A stretch of 64,000 nucleotides of DNA. Origin: Hygrophila difformis. Taxonomy: Eukaryota > Streptophyta > Magnoliopsida > Lamiales > Acanthaceae. The stretch lies in contig JAOANR010000005.1 in the NCBI GenBank assembly GCA_030278955.1, positions 3,639,431 through 3,703,430 of the forward strand, read 5' to 3'. Position numbers and translations under genes: made by a program. This document shows positions 44,572 to 57,733 of the stretch, piece after piece. Every line of letters starts with the position of its first letter. Position 1 is the stretch's first letter. The notes beneath the pieces were generated by a model. The model saw only the letters and a program-made list of their open reading frames with translations. It was not told the DNA's origin and made no database searches.

Positions 44572-45524
44572 CTACAATAACTTCAGAACCAAGTATAGAA
44601 ACAGACAAATTACCCAATTGGAAGAAAACACATTACAGAACAAGTTAACAAGCACAAATGGACGAAACAAATGAATAAATACCAGTATACTCCAATTTTA
44701 AAGCAACCATTTTAAGTGATGTGATATCAATCCATGAATGGAAGGTACATAAATCAACAACGAATTAGACATCATTTTCAAAAAGAACTACAGGCAACAA
44801 TGCAACATTTGCACCAAAAGAGATAAATCAACTGCATTATAAAACAACAAACCCTCCCTTCCCAAAATCAGGTTCAGAAGGTTCTGGCTAGGAAAAAATT
44901 CCTAAACCACCATTGCGAATTGGATCTAATGACTCGATGTCCAATTATTGCCACTGCCCACTATTTTAAAACAAACTTTTCCAACTTCAAGAATTGAGGG
45001 AGTGGAAAAATAAACTAGCATATGAATCCAAGTGTAACAATCAAACAGGAAAAGCACCCTTCTAATACTCTGTACTCCAATTTCAGAATTTATAGAAAGG
45101 CCAGCGCATTTCACATCACAGGTAGCAAAAGATCAAGATATTAGATTAATCCTCTTCCTAATTTTACACACTGTCGACAGTTCCAAGGCCTTATCAAGCT
45201 CAGACGTATTGCTCAAAAACTAATATCCCTATATGTGCGTTTCGGAATTCCCTACCAGCCAAACAACAATCAAACAGAAAACAGCATTCTGCCCCGGAAA
45301 TCCCGAACTAGGGTCAGAATTACCACACAAACTTATATGCATTACATGCTAATTTCGGGATCTCTTAAATACAATCAGAAATAAATAGTTCAGATGCATA
45401 AAATCAAAAATGAAAAAATAATAGTAATCGGAAATTCTAAAGCAAGCAATCAATCAGAATTCGCAATCCATTCCTTAATTTGAACATGAATTCAAGCAAA
45501 TAAACTGGAGAAATTTTTGCCTAC
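44572..45524 (-). other. Intron in the 5' leader of SEC61-beta
   Basis: The donor GAAAG|GTAGGCAAAAAT at 45525/45524 and the acceptor ATTGTAG|CTATAG at 44572/44571 bound an AT-rich 953-bp intron on the minus strand. Leader introns are common in highly expressed plant genes and often raise expression. No other gene is seen inside. Confidence 0.7.
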
Positions 45525-45578
45525 CTTTCTTCTTCGAATTGAAAACTTGAGGCTGATTCAACTAGAAAAATTCTCGAT

Positions 45579-45742
45579 TTAGGGTTTTTTTTCTTCAAAT
45601 TTCAGACGAATTTGATTAATACAAGGAGCCAGTCAATAAATACGACCGGACACATCGATGAACCAATGAATCTATGACACGAAGGCAAGCCGGCTGAGTC
45701 AGAAAAATTAGAATTGGGCTTCAGGCCCAATCATTTTGGGCT
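45579..45742 (-). promoter_or_regulatory. SEC61-beta promoter: telo-box and three site II motifs
   Basis: On the minus strand AAACCCTAA (telo-box) lies at 45579-45587, at the presumed leader start. Site II-type words TGGGCT/GGCCCA lie at 45715-45720, 45724-45729 and 45737-45742. Telo-boxes combined with site II elements bound by TCP factors mark plant genes for protein synthesis in growing cells. The Copia element begins only about 100 bp upstream. Confidence 0.6.
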
Positions 45743-45850
45743 ACCAATTTGCTGCTCAACTTCACAATTTGATCCAAATTCATGTTGCTTATTGGCTCAA
45801 AAATTAATACTAGTGATTAGTTAATTTAAAGATTGAGCATTATTGAAAAC

Positions 45851-46197
45851 TATTAAGATGCATGCACTTATCAGATTCATGCATCAAAGATATGGATGTA
45901 TTAATGATGGAAGAGAAAGCAAAATGTCATTTGACTAGCTAAATCCTATCCGACTATCCCCTCATATACTCATACTTTTGCTCTATAAATATGTACAACT
46001 GATATGTTAGAAATTATTTCTCATGCAAGCATTTGCTCGTTCACTCTATTTCTCCCTACAACCCCTTTTACAATTATACTCTCTATCATATTACTACATA
46101 CACATATACACTATCCATTGCCTAATATATTTTTCTTAGCTTCCGTGTTGTTGTTTACTGTACAATAAAAGCTACATATAATCAATATATCACAACA
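45851..46197 (+). repeat. 5' LTR of gag-less Copia element (347 bp)
   Basis: It starts TATTAAGATGCATGCAC after the AAAAC duplication (45846-45850) and ends ATATCACAACA before the primer site. Both LTRs of this element start TA rather than TG. A TATA-like CTATAAATA lies near 45981. It differs from the 3' LTR at only a handful of sites. Confidence 0.9.
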
Positions 46198-46212
46198 TGT
46201 TATCAGCACGAG
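46198..46212 (+). promoter_or_regulatory. Primer binding site of the gag-less Copia element
   Basis: TGTTATCAGCACGAG directly follows the 5' LTR. It is a variant tRNA-Met complement seen in Ale-like Copia elements. Confidence 0.75.
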
Positions 46213-46241
46213 CCACTAACGGAGCTCTGCCGTAATTTCCT

Positions 46242-49200
46242 TTGAGTAAAATGGGGAATTTTAAAAGTGATAATATATGTCTTATTGATAGTGCGTCAAT
46301 GCACACGATACTAAAAGACATAAGATATTTTTCCAATTTAAAAATGGGAGATACAAGCATAAACACAATATGTGGTAGTGCAAATATTATACAAGGAATT
46401 GGCACAACCAACCTTATTTTCCCAGAGGGAACAAAATTAATTGTGAAAAATGTACTCCTATCTCCCAAGTCTCGAAGAAATTTATTAAGTTTTAAAGATA
46501 TCCGAGAAAATGGATATCATCTCGAGACATCGACTTGAGAGAATGTCGAATATTTATTAATTACAAATACCACTCGTGGTTAGAAATATGTATTGGAAAA
46601 ATTACCAGCTCTGTCTTCTGGATTGTATTTTTCAAAGATAAATACAATTGAAAATTATCACTTAGACCACAGGTCTAATATTTCCCAAATAAACCAGAGG
46701 TTTATTGATGGTCAGAGGCCCACTAATATATATCATCCCAAAATAGGCCAGAGGTCTATTGGAAGCCATAGGCTTAATGATGAATATATGATATGGCATG
46801 ATCGCCTAGGCCATCCTGGCTCTACAATGATGAGGCGAATTATTACAAATAGTCATGGTCATTCATTAAAGGGACAAAAATTGATGCAACATAATGATTA
46901 TATATGTGTTGCTTGCTCCCAAGGAAAATTGATTTCCAAACATTCACCAACAAAAGTGGGAACTGAAAGCCCTAGTTTTCTTGAAAGAATTCAGGGCGAT
47001 ATATGTGGACCTATAGAACCACCATGTGGACCATTTAAATATTTTATTGTGCTAATTGATGCATCAACACGATGGTCCAATGTATCATTATTATCATCTC
47101 GCGACCATGCGTTTGCAAAATTACTTGCTCAAATTATTAAATTACGAGCATAGTTCCCTGATTATACAATAAAAAATTCCCGATTGGATAATGCTGGTGA
47201 ATATTCATCCCAGAGGTTTGATGAATACTGTATGTCAATTGGCATAACAGTTGAGCATCATGTTTCTCATGTCCATACACAGAATGGACTTGCTGAATCG
47301 ATTATAAAGCATTTACAATTAATTGCCAGACCATTATTAATGAGATCTGGATTGCCAATGACAGCTTGGGGGCATGCAATATTACATGCAGCAAAATTGG
47401 TGCGGATAAGACCGACACATTATCATGAATATTCCCCTATACAATTAACATTTGGGCATGAACCCAATATATCCCATCTCAGAATATTTGGTTGCGCAGT
47501 ATATGTCCTGATTGCACCACCTCAGCGCACAAAGATGGGTCCCCAACGTAGTTTGGGAATATATGTCGGGTATGAATCACCATCGATTATTCGATATCTC
47601 GAACCATTAACTGGTGATTTATTTACTGCGAAATTCAAAGATTGTCATTTTGACGAATCTCATTTCCCAACATTAGGGGGAGATAAAAATCAACTGGAAA
47701 ATACTGTTAGGTTTCTTTGATCCTCGTACAAATGATTGTGAACTAGAAGTACAAAGAATTGTACATTTGCAGAATATTGCAAATCAATTGTCCAACGCAT
47801 TATGCGACTCTAAAAGAGTAACAAAATCTCTTATACCGGCAGCAAATGTTCCAATCAAAATTAATGTCCCGGAGGGACCAATTACAAGTGCAAAAAATGA
47901 ATCTACTGCACGCTTGAAGCGTGGTAGACCACCAGGTTCCAAAGATAAAAATCCTCGAAAGAAAAGAGGATCACAAATCATTGAAAGTGACAAAATTATA
48001 GAAAATATTCCAGAGAAAAAAGAAGCTCTTGAAGAGCAAACAGCTCCAGAGGAGCAGGAACTTGCAGCTCCAGAGGAACAGGAAATTGAAAATAATGAAA
48101 TATCAATTAATTTTATCACAAGCAGAAATATTTGGAATCGAGATGCAATTATCATAGATAATGCATTCTCATACCATATAGCACTTGACATCATAAACGA
48201 TGACGAGGATCATGAACCAAAATCGGTTGATGAATGTCGGAAAAGAAAATATTGGTCAAAATGGAAAGATGCAATCCAATCTGAATTGGATTCCTTGGCT
48301 AGACGAAATGTGTTTGGACTGATTGTTAAAATACCAGAAAATATAAAGCCAGTCGGATACAGATGGGTTTCTGTAAGAAAAAGAAATGACAAAAATGAAA
48401 TTGTCAGATACAAATCGAGACTAGTCGCCCAAGGGTTCTCACAGAGACCCGGATTTGATTATGATGAAACATATTCCCCTGTAATGGATGGAATAACATT
48501 TAAATATCTTATCAGTTTAGCAGTCCATCAAAATCTTGAAATGAGATTAATGGATGTTATTACTGCGTATCTATATGGAAATTTAGATACAGATATCTAT
48601 ATGAAGGTCCAAGAGGAATTAAAAATGTCAGAGACATATGAATCAAATCCTAAACATACGTATTCCATCAAATTACAAAAATCCTTATATGGATTGAAAC
48701 AATACGGGCGAATGTGGTATAACCGACTCAGTGAGTCATTGGTACAAGAAGGTTATACAAATGACCCAATCTGTCCATGTATTTTCATTAAGAAAAATGG
48801 ACAAGGGTTTGTAATCATTGCAGTTTATGTTGATGATCTCAACTTGATTGGAACTCCAGAGGAGCTCCAAAAGGCTGTTGAATACTTGAAAAAGGAGTTT
48901 GAAATCAAAGATTTTGGTAAAACCAAATCATGCCTTGGTCTGCAAATTGAATATTTAAATAATAGAACTTTTATCCATCAAACAGCTTATACTCAGAGAA
49001 TATTAAAACGATTTTATATGGATAGAGCACATCCATTGAGTACTCCAATGGTCGTAAGGTCACTTGATATAAAAAAGGATCCGTTTAGACCACAAGAGGA
49101 AGGTGAACAAATTCTTGGACCAGAGGTCCCATATCTAAGTGCCATAGGTGCTTTAATGTATCTCGCAAACTGCACTAGACCAGATATATCATTTACAGTA

Positions 49201-49644
49201 AATTTATTAGCGAGATTTAGTTCATCTCCTACAAGACGACATTGGAATGGAATTAAACACATATTTCGTTATCTCCAAGGAACTATTGATCTTGGGTTAT
49301 TTTACCCAAATGATTCTCGACATGAAATAATCGGCTTTGCTGATGCTGGATATTTGTCAGATCCGCATAAAGCCAAATCTCAAACTGGCTATGTTTTTAC
49401 ATGCGGTGGTACTGCAATTTCATGGAGATCAATGAAGCAGACTTTGACTGCTACTTCCTCAAATCATGCTGAAATTTTAGCAATCCATGAAGCAAATCGA
49501 GAATGTGTATAGTTGCGATCTTTGATGCACCATATACTGAAAAATTGTAGCATAACTACTGAAGGAAAATACCCGCAACAATTTTATACGAAGATAATGC
49601 AGCTTGTATAGCACAATTGAAGGGAGGGTATATTAAAGGAGATA
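46242..49644 (+). pseudogene. Pol of the gag-less Copia element, part 1 (protease to RNase H)
   Basis: Frame pieces at 46242-46538, 46593-47153, 47184-47720 and 47767-49512 follow one Copia polyprotein. They hold a protease with CLIDSAS in place of the usual DSG, and an integrase with the MIWHDRLGHPGS and CVACSQGK zinc region and catalytic core. RT has GYRWVSVRKRN and AVYVDDLNLIG, and RNase H has SQTGYVFTCGG. The first three pieces share one frame and are parted by stops (TGA at 46536, a TAG near 46580, TAG at 47151). A frameshift near 47715 leads to the last piece, which ends in TAG at 49510. The remainder lies beyond copy B. Confidence 0.9.
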
Positions 49645-50491
49645 TGACAGGCTCAATCAGAATACGTAAACCCTGTAAGAGTTGTTTGAGCGATGTCTCA
49701 ACAACCTGCAAACCACAACCAGAGGCAAACACAAAAACAGAGTGCGGAATAAAATAAGAACACAAGGAATTTGATCACCCAGTTCGATCCACTGATCTAC
49801 ATCTGGGGGCTCCAAGCCAGGGATTCCACTAGATCTCCACCAAACCGATTGAACAAGAGTCAACCACACCTTACATACCCTTACATTCCAATGAACTCTC
49901 CTATCTACCCAAATAGACTAGAAGAACACAAGGGAGCATCAACTATCTACCCAAATGCAAGCAATTCACCGGCAGGTATTAAGGTGGTGTTTGAGGAACC
50001 TAGCTAATCAATCAAATTAAGCTCAATGGTGCTAAGACACCTACAATACACACAGATTGTGTTTACAAATCAATAATCTAAGAAATGCCTAAATACAATC
50101 CCAATTACCCCATAAAGAATGTAGAGGACACAATAGGTAAAGATATACCAGCAGCAGGACGGTTGTTGGTGCCTTCTGCAAACAACGAAAACCAGGGGGT
50201 TTCTTCAGCAGCTCTCAATCCGCCATAATCACAGCTCTTGATGCTGTTAATTCTCTGTAAAGTATACTGTGATTGCGGCTACACACTCTCATACACCCTC
50301 AAGGACGAAGACAGGTATTTATATGGGTTTAAGGCCCATCTAAAACCCTTCTAAGGCCTGCTAGGGGAAATGCCACGTCACTGTACTATCCTGTGCTTTT
50401 TCCAGTGAAGATAATAAAGCGTTGTTGACACGATGTTGCAACAACGGCCAAAATGACGAACATCTTCACAATACTAAAAATATCCCTAACA
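49645..50491 (-). repeat. 3' LTR of SIRE-like Copia copy B (847 bp)
   Basis: It starts TGACAGGCTC and ends ATCCCTAACA, with AGATA (49640-49644) at its outer side. It has the same length as its partner at 57734. I noticed only about five differences by eye, so this insertion is young. Confidence 0.95.
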
Positions 50492-50848
50492 ATCTCCCCT
50501 TTTGTGGAGATGATCGGGCCAAGTAGTCAAAACAGTGGAGAAAGCACATAGAGTCATAATAAAATCAGAGAGCAGTAGGATCTCAACAAATAAGCATGCC
50601 ACAAACGATATGAGCTGAAGAAGAACAGGCATAGTCAAAAAACATCCATTCATAAAGATAATCTCATACCAATATCCATGAGAGTATTCAGCAATAACAG
50701 ATCAGAGAAAATCCAAAATATCCACCAATTACAGAAAACCAGAATATCATAGTCTGAAAACCAGAAATACACAGAGTTGTTCCAACATCAGTAAAACAAT
50801 CAGCAATCCTGCAATCCTATCCACTGTCACTCCCCCTTACTTGGCAGA

Positions 50849-52523
50849 TCAGGGAGTACCCTCATAATCATCCTCCCCCTCAGCTGGAGCATCAAAAGAA
50901 TGTGGAAGTAGGGCAACCAGCTTTCGAACCTTCCTCTTCAAGCCCATCTGCTTGTCATTCAGAATGCCTAGCTCCTTTTCAACCTGTTGCAGCTCAATTC
51001 TGATATGATCTACTAGAGCAGATCCAAGCTTTTGAGGACCAAGCTTGAAGTCATTATGAAGACCTTTAAGCTTATCAGAAGGTAAGTGTTTCTTGACTTT
51101 AATGAAGGTTTCATTAGAGGCAAGCAAGTGGCAGGAATGGGCAAACAGGGTGATGAGGGCAGGATAAGGCAACTGGGTATTCTTCTCAATTTTGTCACGA
51201 GAGAACCTCAACATATGCTTAATGATCACGTAACCATAGTTAAGGATCTCGGGACATTCATCAATGGAAAACAGGAATTTACCCATATGAGAACTAAGCT
51301 GGCTAGCATTTGATGTAGGTAAGAAATTGGAGGCACCAATCCTAAACAGACAGTTGAATTTCATAGAAAGGTCTGAAGGACTCATAACACGTCTACCAAA
51401 AGCAGATTTTTTAGAGGCAGAAATAGTAGAGGCTATAGTAGCTAGCTCAGCATTAAGCAGATCAAAGGGGTTGTTCATGTCAGTGTTGGTAGGTAGTTCC
51501 AACAACTCATTGAAAACAGAGGGAGTAAGATCAAGCAACTCTCCACGAAGATAAATCTTACAATACCAAGGGGAAACAGGATCAAGGATATCATGATGCA
51601 AATTGGCATAGAATTCACGAACAACAGTAGGTGAATAACGCTTAAGGGAAGTAGCCCAAACAGAAAGATGTTTCTTCTCTAAATATTCAGAAAAACCAAT
51701 CTGATCATAATATGGATGCACATAACATTCCTGAGATATGAAACCACGAGAGTGAAGGGTTTCCAAGACATACCTTTCTCCATCAGCGGAGAAATACAGA
51801 GGAGAATGGGCATCGGTCTCCTTGAGAACAGGGGCAGACTTCTTCTTAGGAGTGCCCTTCTTAGACTTCTTCTTCGAAGGTTGTTTGGACGGTGTCGGAA
51901 CAGCCTTGCGCTTCCCCTTCTCACGAAGTGATCGCCGTATCTCATCCAGAGGGATATCATCAGTATCAGCCCGAGATGGTTGTTCCTCAGTAGTTGGAAC
52001 ATCCTCAGTAGGTGACCCACCAAATGGAACTTGCTGTGCAGTCCCAGAGTGAGGCGGAGCATTCAACTCAGGGTCCAACATCAGCAACCCATCACCAGTT
52101 GCAACAGCCGAAGGCGAAAGAAGTGAACTGGCACCAGGAGGGACAGGAGCAGACGGAGACGCACCGGGGGCAGGGACCGGAGGAGATGTCGAACTTCCAG
52201 CACCCGTACTAGGGTTTGCTGTTGTTGGAACATCCGCTTTTGGATCTGCACCAACCGATGGAGTCTCGACATTGTCCGAAGTAGGCTGAGGGTTAGTACC
52301 CTTTCTCAGTATCAGGATGGACTTCCATATCCACGTCATCAGGGTCAGCAGCAAAGTAGTCATCGATAGCAGTATCGACGTCTTCCTGAGCGTCCTGAAA
52401 CTGATTATCTCCAGGCGATTGTTCGGCGGCAAGACGAGCCTTATAGAGTGAGTCATCAACGGCGAGCGGCTGGGCATCAACGACGTCATCGGGATTGATA
52501 TTGGAGCTGGAGGGAGACGCCAT
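50849..52523 (-). pseudogene. Third ORF of copy B, single frameshift
   Basis: Same protein as in copy A. The N-terminal part begins at ATG 52523 (MASPSSSNINPDDV) and leaves frame near 52295-52305, where a run of T is one base longer (CCCTTTCTC against CCCTTCTC). The rest to TGA 50849 is open in the other frame, with the basic SKKKSKKGTPKKKSA stretch, the globular domain and the C-terminal coiled coil preserved. Most differences between the copies look like conservative or silent changes. This suggests that the ORF was maintained in the active lineage until recently. Confidence 0.85.
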
Positions 52524-52728
52524 TGCTAGAGAGAATTTCAAATTTCGCAACAATGAGGGGAAAAACGGGAGGAATCGCAGAGTCGATTGGGGAGAGAGAG
52601 AGTGGAGACGTGCGTTGTGTAGTTTCTAGAAGTCTCAATCGGTTTAAGAGAATCTCCCCCTGGGCCTGGGCCTGGGCCTAAAGAAGAAAAAGCCAAGTAA
52701 AGCAGTGGCCCGCCCAAGACATACCCAA

Positions 52729-55700
52729 TTAGTGAGAAAAATAGAGGCCCAAACTGCGCCTCAAGGACTCAAATCGAGAAGTCTCCAAGTTCTTCGTAAG
52801 GATGTCTGCGAGTTGTTCTAACGACGAGAGATGCTGAATCTTGCATAAACCATCTTCAACCAAATTTCGGATGAAGTGAAACCGAATGTCAATGTGTTTA
52901 CTCCGATTGTGTTGGACTGGATTCCTGGAAATATTAATGGCACTGGTGTTATCACAGTGAATAAGGAAATCATCCAAGGAAATACCATAATCCAGAAGCA
53001 TTTGACGCATCCAAATCAATTGAGTACAACAATGAGCAGCAGCAATATATTCAGCCTCCGCAGTAGATAAAGCAACAACATTTTGCTTACGAGAATACCA
53101 GCTGACCAAGTTCTGACCAAGATAAAAGCAACCACCTGTGGTTGATTTTCGGTCGTCAGAACAACCAGCCCAGTCAGAGTCTGTATAACCAATTAGCTCC
53201 AGTGATGACCGTTTAGAATACCAGAGACCAAGGCCAGGAGTACCTTTAATATATCGAAGAATCCTTTTCACAGCACGAAGGTGAGATTCTTTAGGATCTG
53301 ATTGATATCGAGCGCACACACCAACACTGAAGGAGATATCCGGACGACTAGCAGTGAGATATAAGAGACTTCCAATAATGCTTCGATACATTTTCTGATT
53401 AACTGAAATCCCAGATTCATCTTTGGAAATCTTGTCATGCTGACCTAGGGGTGATTTTGCAATCTTGCAATCTTCCATTTTGAATTTCTGAAGCATGGTG
53501 CCAACATACTTCTCTTGATTAAGATAGATACCATCAGAAGTTTGCTTAATCTGTAGCCTTAAGAAAAATGTGAGCTCACCCATCATACTCATCTCGAATT
53601 CAGTTTGCGTGGAATGTACAAAAGCATCTCGAAGATCTTCTGAAGTAGAGCCAAAAACAATATCATCCACATAAATCTGTGCGACCAATAGATGGTTGTT
53701 TGTACGTTGTACGAACAATGTTTTATCAACATTACCACGCACATAGCCATTATCCGAGAGATATGTAGACAAGCGTTCATACCAGGCACGTGGAGCCTGC
53801 TTTAAACCATAAAGAGCACGCTTGACCTTATAAACATAATCAGGATGATCAGGGCATTCAAAACCAATGGGCTGAGACACATAGATGTCTTCCTTGATGT
53901 AGCCATTCAGAAAAGCGGTTTTGATGTCCATTTGATACAATTTAAAACCAAGAGAGCAAGAAATAACAAGTAATAATCTTACAGCCTCGATGCGAGCAAC
54001 AGGGGCGAATGTCTCATCATAATCCAGGCCTTCAATCTGAGTAAAGCCTTGTGCAACCAAGCGAGCCTTATTGCGAATAATCTTTCCATGTTCATCAGTC
54101 TTGTTGCGAAAGACCCATTTAGTGCCAATGACATTCACTCCAGTTGGTTGTTCCTTCAACTCCCAAACATCATTGCGTTTGAATTGTAGCAATTCATCCT
54201 GCATTGCAGCTATCCAAAACTCATCTTGCAAAGTCTCATTAGCATTCTTAGGTTCAGTAGATGAAACAAAGCAATGCATAATATGAAAACACATATTTGC
54301 TAATTCAGAGATGTTTAGTTGATGACCTCGAGTCTGTCTAGGACCAGAGGGATCGCCAATAATATCATCCTGAGAGTGATACTTAGGTGCGCGTGGGCCA
54401 CGTTTAGGACCTCGCCTTTTAGGAGAATCTGGAGCTGAAGGTTGTTCACCAGTTTTATCAACATCTGGATCACCTTCTTCAGTATCAGAAACATCAATAG
54501 GATCGGAGGGAGGCATTACTTCAGGAGTTGCACTGGAGGAGACATGAGGAATAATCCGAATAGGATCATCATCATCATCATTATGATGAGAGACGGAGCC
54601 TGCAGAGAGATTAGCATCATCAAAGACAACATTAATAGTCTCAATAACCTTTGAAGTTCTCTTCAAGTAAACACGGTAGGCTCTTGAATCCACTGAATAT
54701 CCCAAGAAAATGGCTTCATCAGATTTGGAATCAAATTTTTTGACAATAGTTCGATCCTTCAAAGCATAGCACATACTTCCAAAGACATGAAGATGAGAAA
54801 TGTTAGGAGTCTTTCCTCTCCAAATCTCATAAGGAGTAGTGGTTGTCTGAGGTCGCATGTACACCCGATTAATGATATAGCAAGAGATATTTACAGCTTC
54901 AGCCCAAAAACGTTTCCCAAGATTACTAGCATGGAGGAGAGATCGAGCCATCTCCTGTAGAGTACGGTTCTTACGCTCAACCACGTTATTCTGTTGTGGA
55001 GTGTGGGGGGCTGAATATTCATGAGCAATACCAAGGTTGTTGCAGAGTTGTGCGAACAACTAATTTTCAAACTCTTTCCCATGATCAGATCGAATACGCC
55101 CTATCTTGAGATCCTTTTCAGCCATGATCTTTAAAGATAGCTTAGAGAACACTGACACGGCCTCATCTTTGGATTTTAAGAAATCAACCCAAGTATAACG
55201 AGAGAAATCATCAACGCATACAAAGATGTACCTCTTACCACCTAGGCTTGGCACTTCTGTTGGTCCCATCAAATCCATGTGCAACAGCTCAAGGCACCTT
55301 GTGGTCTGAATGTTATCCACTACTTTGTGAGAGGAGTGAATTTGTTTACCCTTAGCACAAGCACCACAGACTACCTTGGCTTTGCTCTGTAGTTTGGGCA
55401 ACCCTCGAACAACGCCAGACTTGCTAAGTTGAATAAGAGATTTGTAGTTCATATGCCCGCACCTTTGATGCCACAACTTTGATGTTTCAACCTGAGACAA
55501 AAAGACTGATTCCACAGCAGGCTTTAAGACATAACAATTGTTAGATGATCGAACTCCTTTAATAACACAATTGTAAGCAGGATCAATAACCATGCAATCC
55601 GCATCAGTGAAACCAACAAAAAATTTCTCATCACAAAGTTGACTTATGGAGATAAGGTTTGTAGATAGATCAGCAACATAGTACACAGTAGTTAAGAAAC

Positions 55701-57686
55701 CCATGTTTGCACCTTTTGCTATCCCATATCCACAGATTTTGCTACGAGCTCCATTTCCATAGAGTACTTCCCACAATCAGATTCAACATAGTCAAGAAGA
55801 AAATCCTTTTTACCAGTCATATGTCGAGAGCAGCCACTGTCAAAGTACCATTTACCATCATTTGGTCCTTTCTGAGCCGAAAGTACAACAAGGCACATCT
55901 TGGGGACTATCTTGGATTTGGGAATCCACATCATAGTAAGTTTGACCTGCTTCTGTAGTTCCAGCGATGGCCAAACAACCGGGCGACCACCAAGAAGATC
56001 TTGGGTAAGTCTTTGACAGAGTTGAACAGGATGACCTTGGAATTTACAATAAGGGCAGTCTTTGCTCTTCTTGGGGGACTCTGGACAATCAACTTTCTCG
56101 AGTGCTTTGGATGAGCTAGTCTCAAGTGTACCTGCACGCACAAAAGTAGGTGCAGATTTCTTGTTAGGTCTAGAGTTGCGCTTGTACCCAATACCTTCTC
56201 TATTGGATGGCGATTTCCCTTGACTAATGATCTCATCCAGCTTGTCTTTGCCTTTAACCATGTTATCTATCTTCTGGGTCTTGGCAAGCAATGCAGTGTT
56301 TTCCTCCAATAGAGTATCTCTCTCAATAGTCACAGTAACCAAAGATTCCTTGAGACTTGTGATTTCAGCATCCTTCTCATCAATAAGAACCAGTAGATCT
56401 CCCTTCTGATCGAGCAATTTCTTGTTCTCTGCAACAGCAACTGCATGATCTTCTTTCACCGATTCATAACCTGCAAGAAGTTCGTCATAGTCATATCTAC
56501 TAGCATCACTGTCGGATTCATGAGACTCTGTATCAGACAAATGTTTGGACAGAGTGTCATCGGTTGTTAGAACAATGTCTTTCACAGTAAAGGCTATCAT
56601 CTCCTCATCCTCACTGTTATCTCCTTCCTCCTTGGAAGAACAACTGACCTCACCATCACTTAAGGTAGCTTGAAGAGCTTTTCCAACCCTTCTCTTAGCT
56701 GTAGGACATTCAGAGGCTTTATGGCCAACACCTTCACAATTGTAACACTTTAAATTCTTGAAAGTTTCAGGTAATTCCATCTTCTTATAACCCTTCCTCT
56801 TGTCATAGGAGTTGTCTGACTTGTGCTTGGAAGGTTGTTCACGGGATGATGAAACACCTCGCTGGTAACGTCCTTTATCATCTTTCTTGTAGTTCAGCTT
56901 CTTGGCTCTCTTGTCCTGTAACATCCTTGCCAATTTCTTGGTTAGGTAAGCCTTCTCTTCATTGTCGATGCACTGAATCTCATCTTCAACTTTGAAAGCT
57001 AGATTACGTGTAGGCTCCTCTTCCAAGTAGTTCATTTCAAAAGTCTGAAGTGAACCAACCAATGCTTCAAGAGTAAAGGATTTGGTCTTCTCAAGTTCTT
57101 CAAGAGTGGACACCTTCGATTGATATCTACGAGTAACTGTCCTCAGCATCTTCCGAACCAGCTTTGCATCATCATACTTCAACCCAAAAGACTGAGCTTC
57201 ATTTACTAATTTCTTGAACCGAGCATGATAGGCAGCAATATTCTCATCTTCTTGCATCCGAATACTATCAAAAGCAGATTCAATTCTCTGAAGCTTTAAG
57301 GCTTGAACATCAGCAGATCCTTCATAGGCTGCTTCCAAAGCAGTCCAGGCTTCATAAGCTGTCTCACAGTTCGAAATGATGTGATATTGAGATTCATCCA
57401 CAGAGTTGAATAGACAATTCAATGCCGTGTTGTTTCCTTGTTCCTTGTTCTTCTGAGCAGCTGACATTTCTTCTTGAGTAGCAGGGACAAAAGTAGTAAT
57501 GGCAGCAGAGGTTTCAGTAGCAGGCGTGCGGACCTCTTTCATAGGTTGTTCCCAGGGTGTTAGAACAGCGTTCCAGACATCTACACCAGTGTGCTTAAGA
57601 AATATCCTCATTCGATTATTCCAGAATGGATAATTTGAACCATCAAACAGAGGAAGTCTCGAGACAGAGCCACCTTCTCTATTCAT
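52729..57686 (-). pseudogene. Gag-pol of SIRE-like Copia copy B, interrupted
   Basis: The ATG at 57686 opens gag (MNREGGSVSRLPLFDGSNYP) with the CCHC knuckle CYNCEGVGHKASEC near 56707-56748. The frame then continues without a stop into protease (FDSGCSRHM). A 1-base deletion around 55770 (CTTCCCAC, where copy A has CTTCCCCAC) shifts the frame. The integrase part continues at 55060-55776 and ends in TAA at 55060-55062, where copy A reads Gln. The remainder, 52729-55059, is open through the integrase core, RT (YVDDIVFGS) and RNase H (STAEAEYIAA). Domain order is Copia type. The element needs help from another copy. Confidence 0.95.
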
Positions 57687-57719
57687 TTTGGACCGGACTC
57701 AGCTAAACGTTAGAGCCCC

Positions 57720-57731
57720 GCTCTGATACCA
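57720..57731 (-). promoter_or_regulatory. tRNA-Met primer binding site of copy B
   Basis: The minus strand reads TGGTATCAGAGC two bases inside the 5' LTR, as in copy A. Confidence 0.9.
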
Positions 57732-57733
57732 AT

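Noticed and set aside
44312..44617. 101-residue start for SEC61-beta
   Set aside because: The extra 18 residues lie partly in the leader exon and intron. The shorter start gives the standard [12 protein letters not shown]-terminus right after the acceptor.
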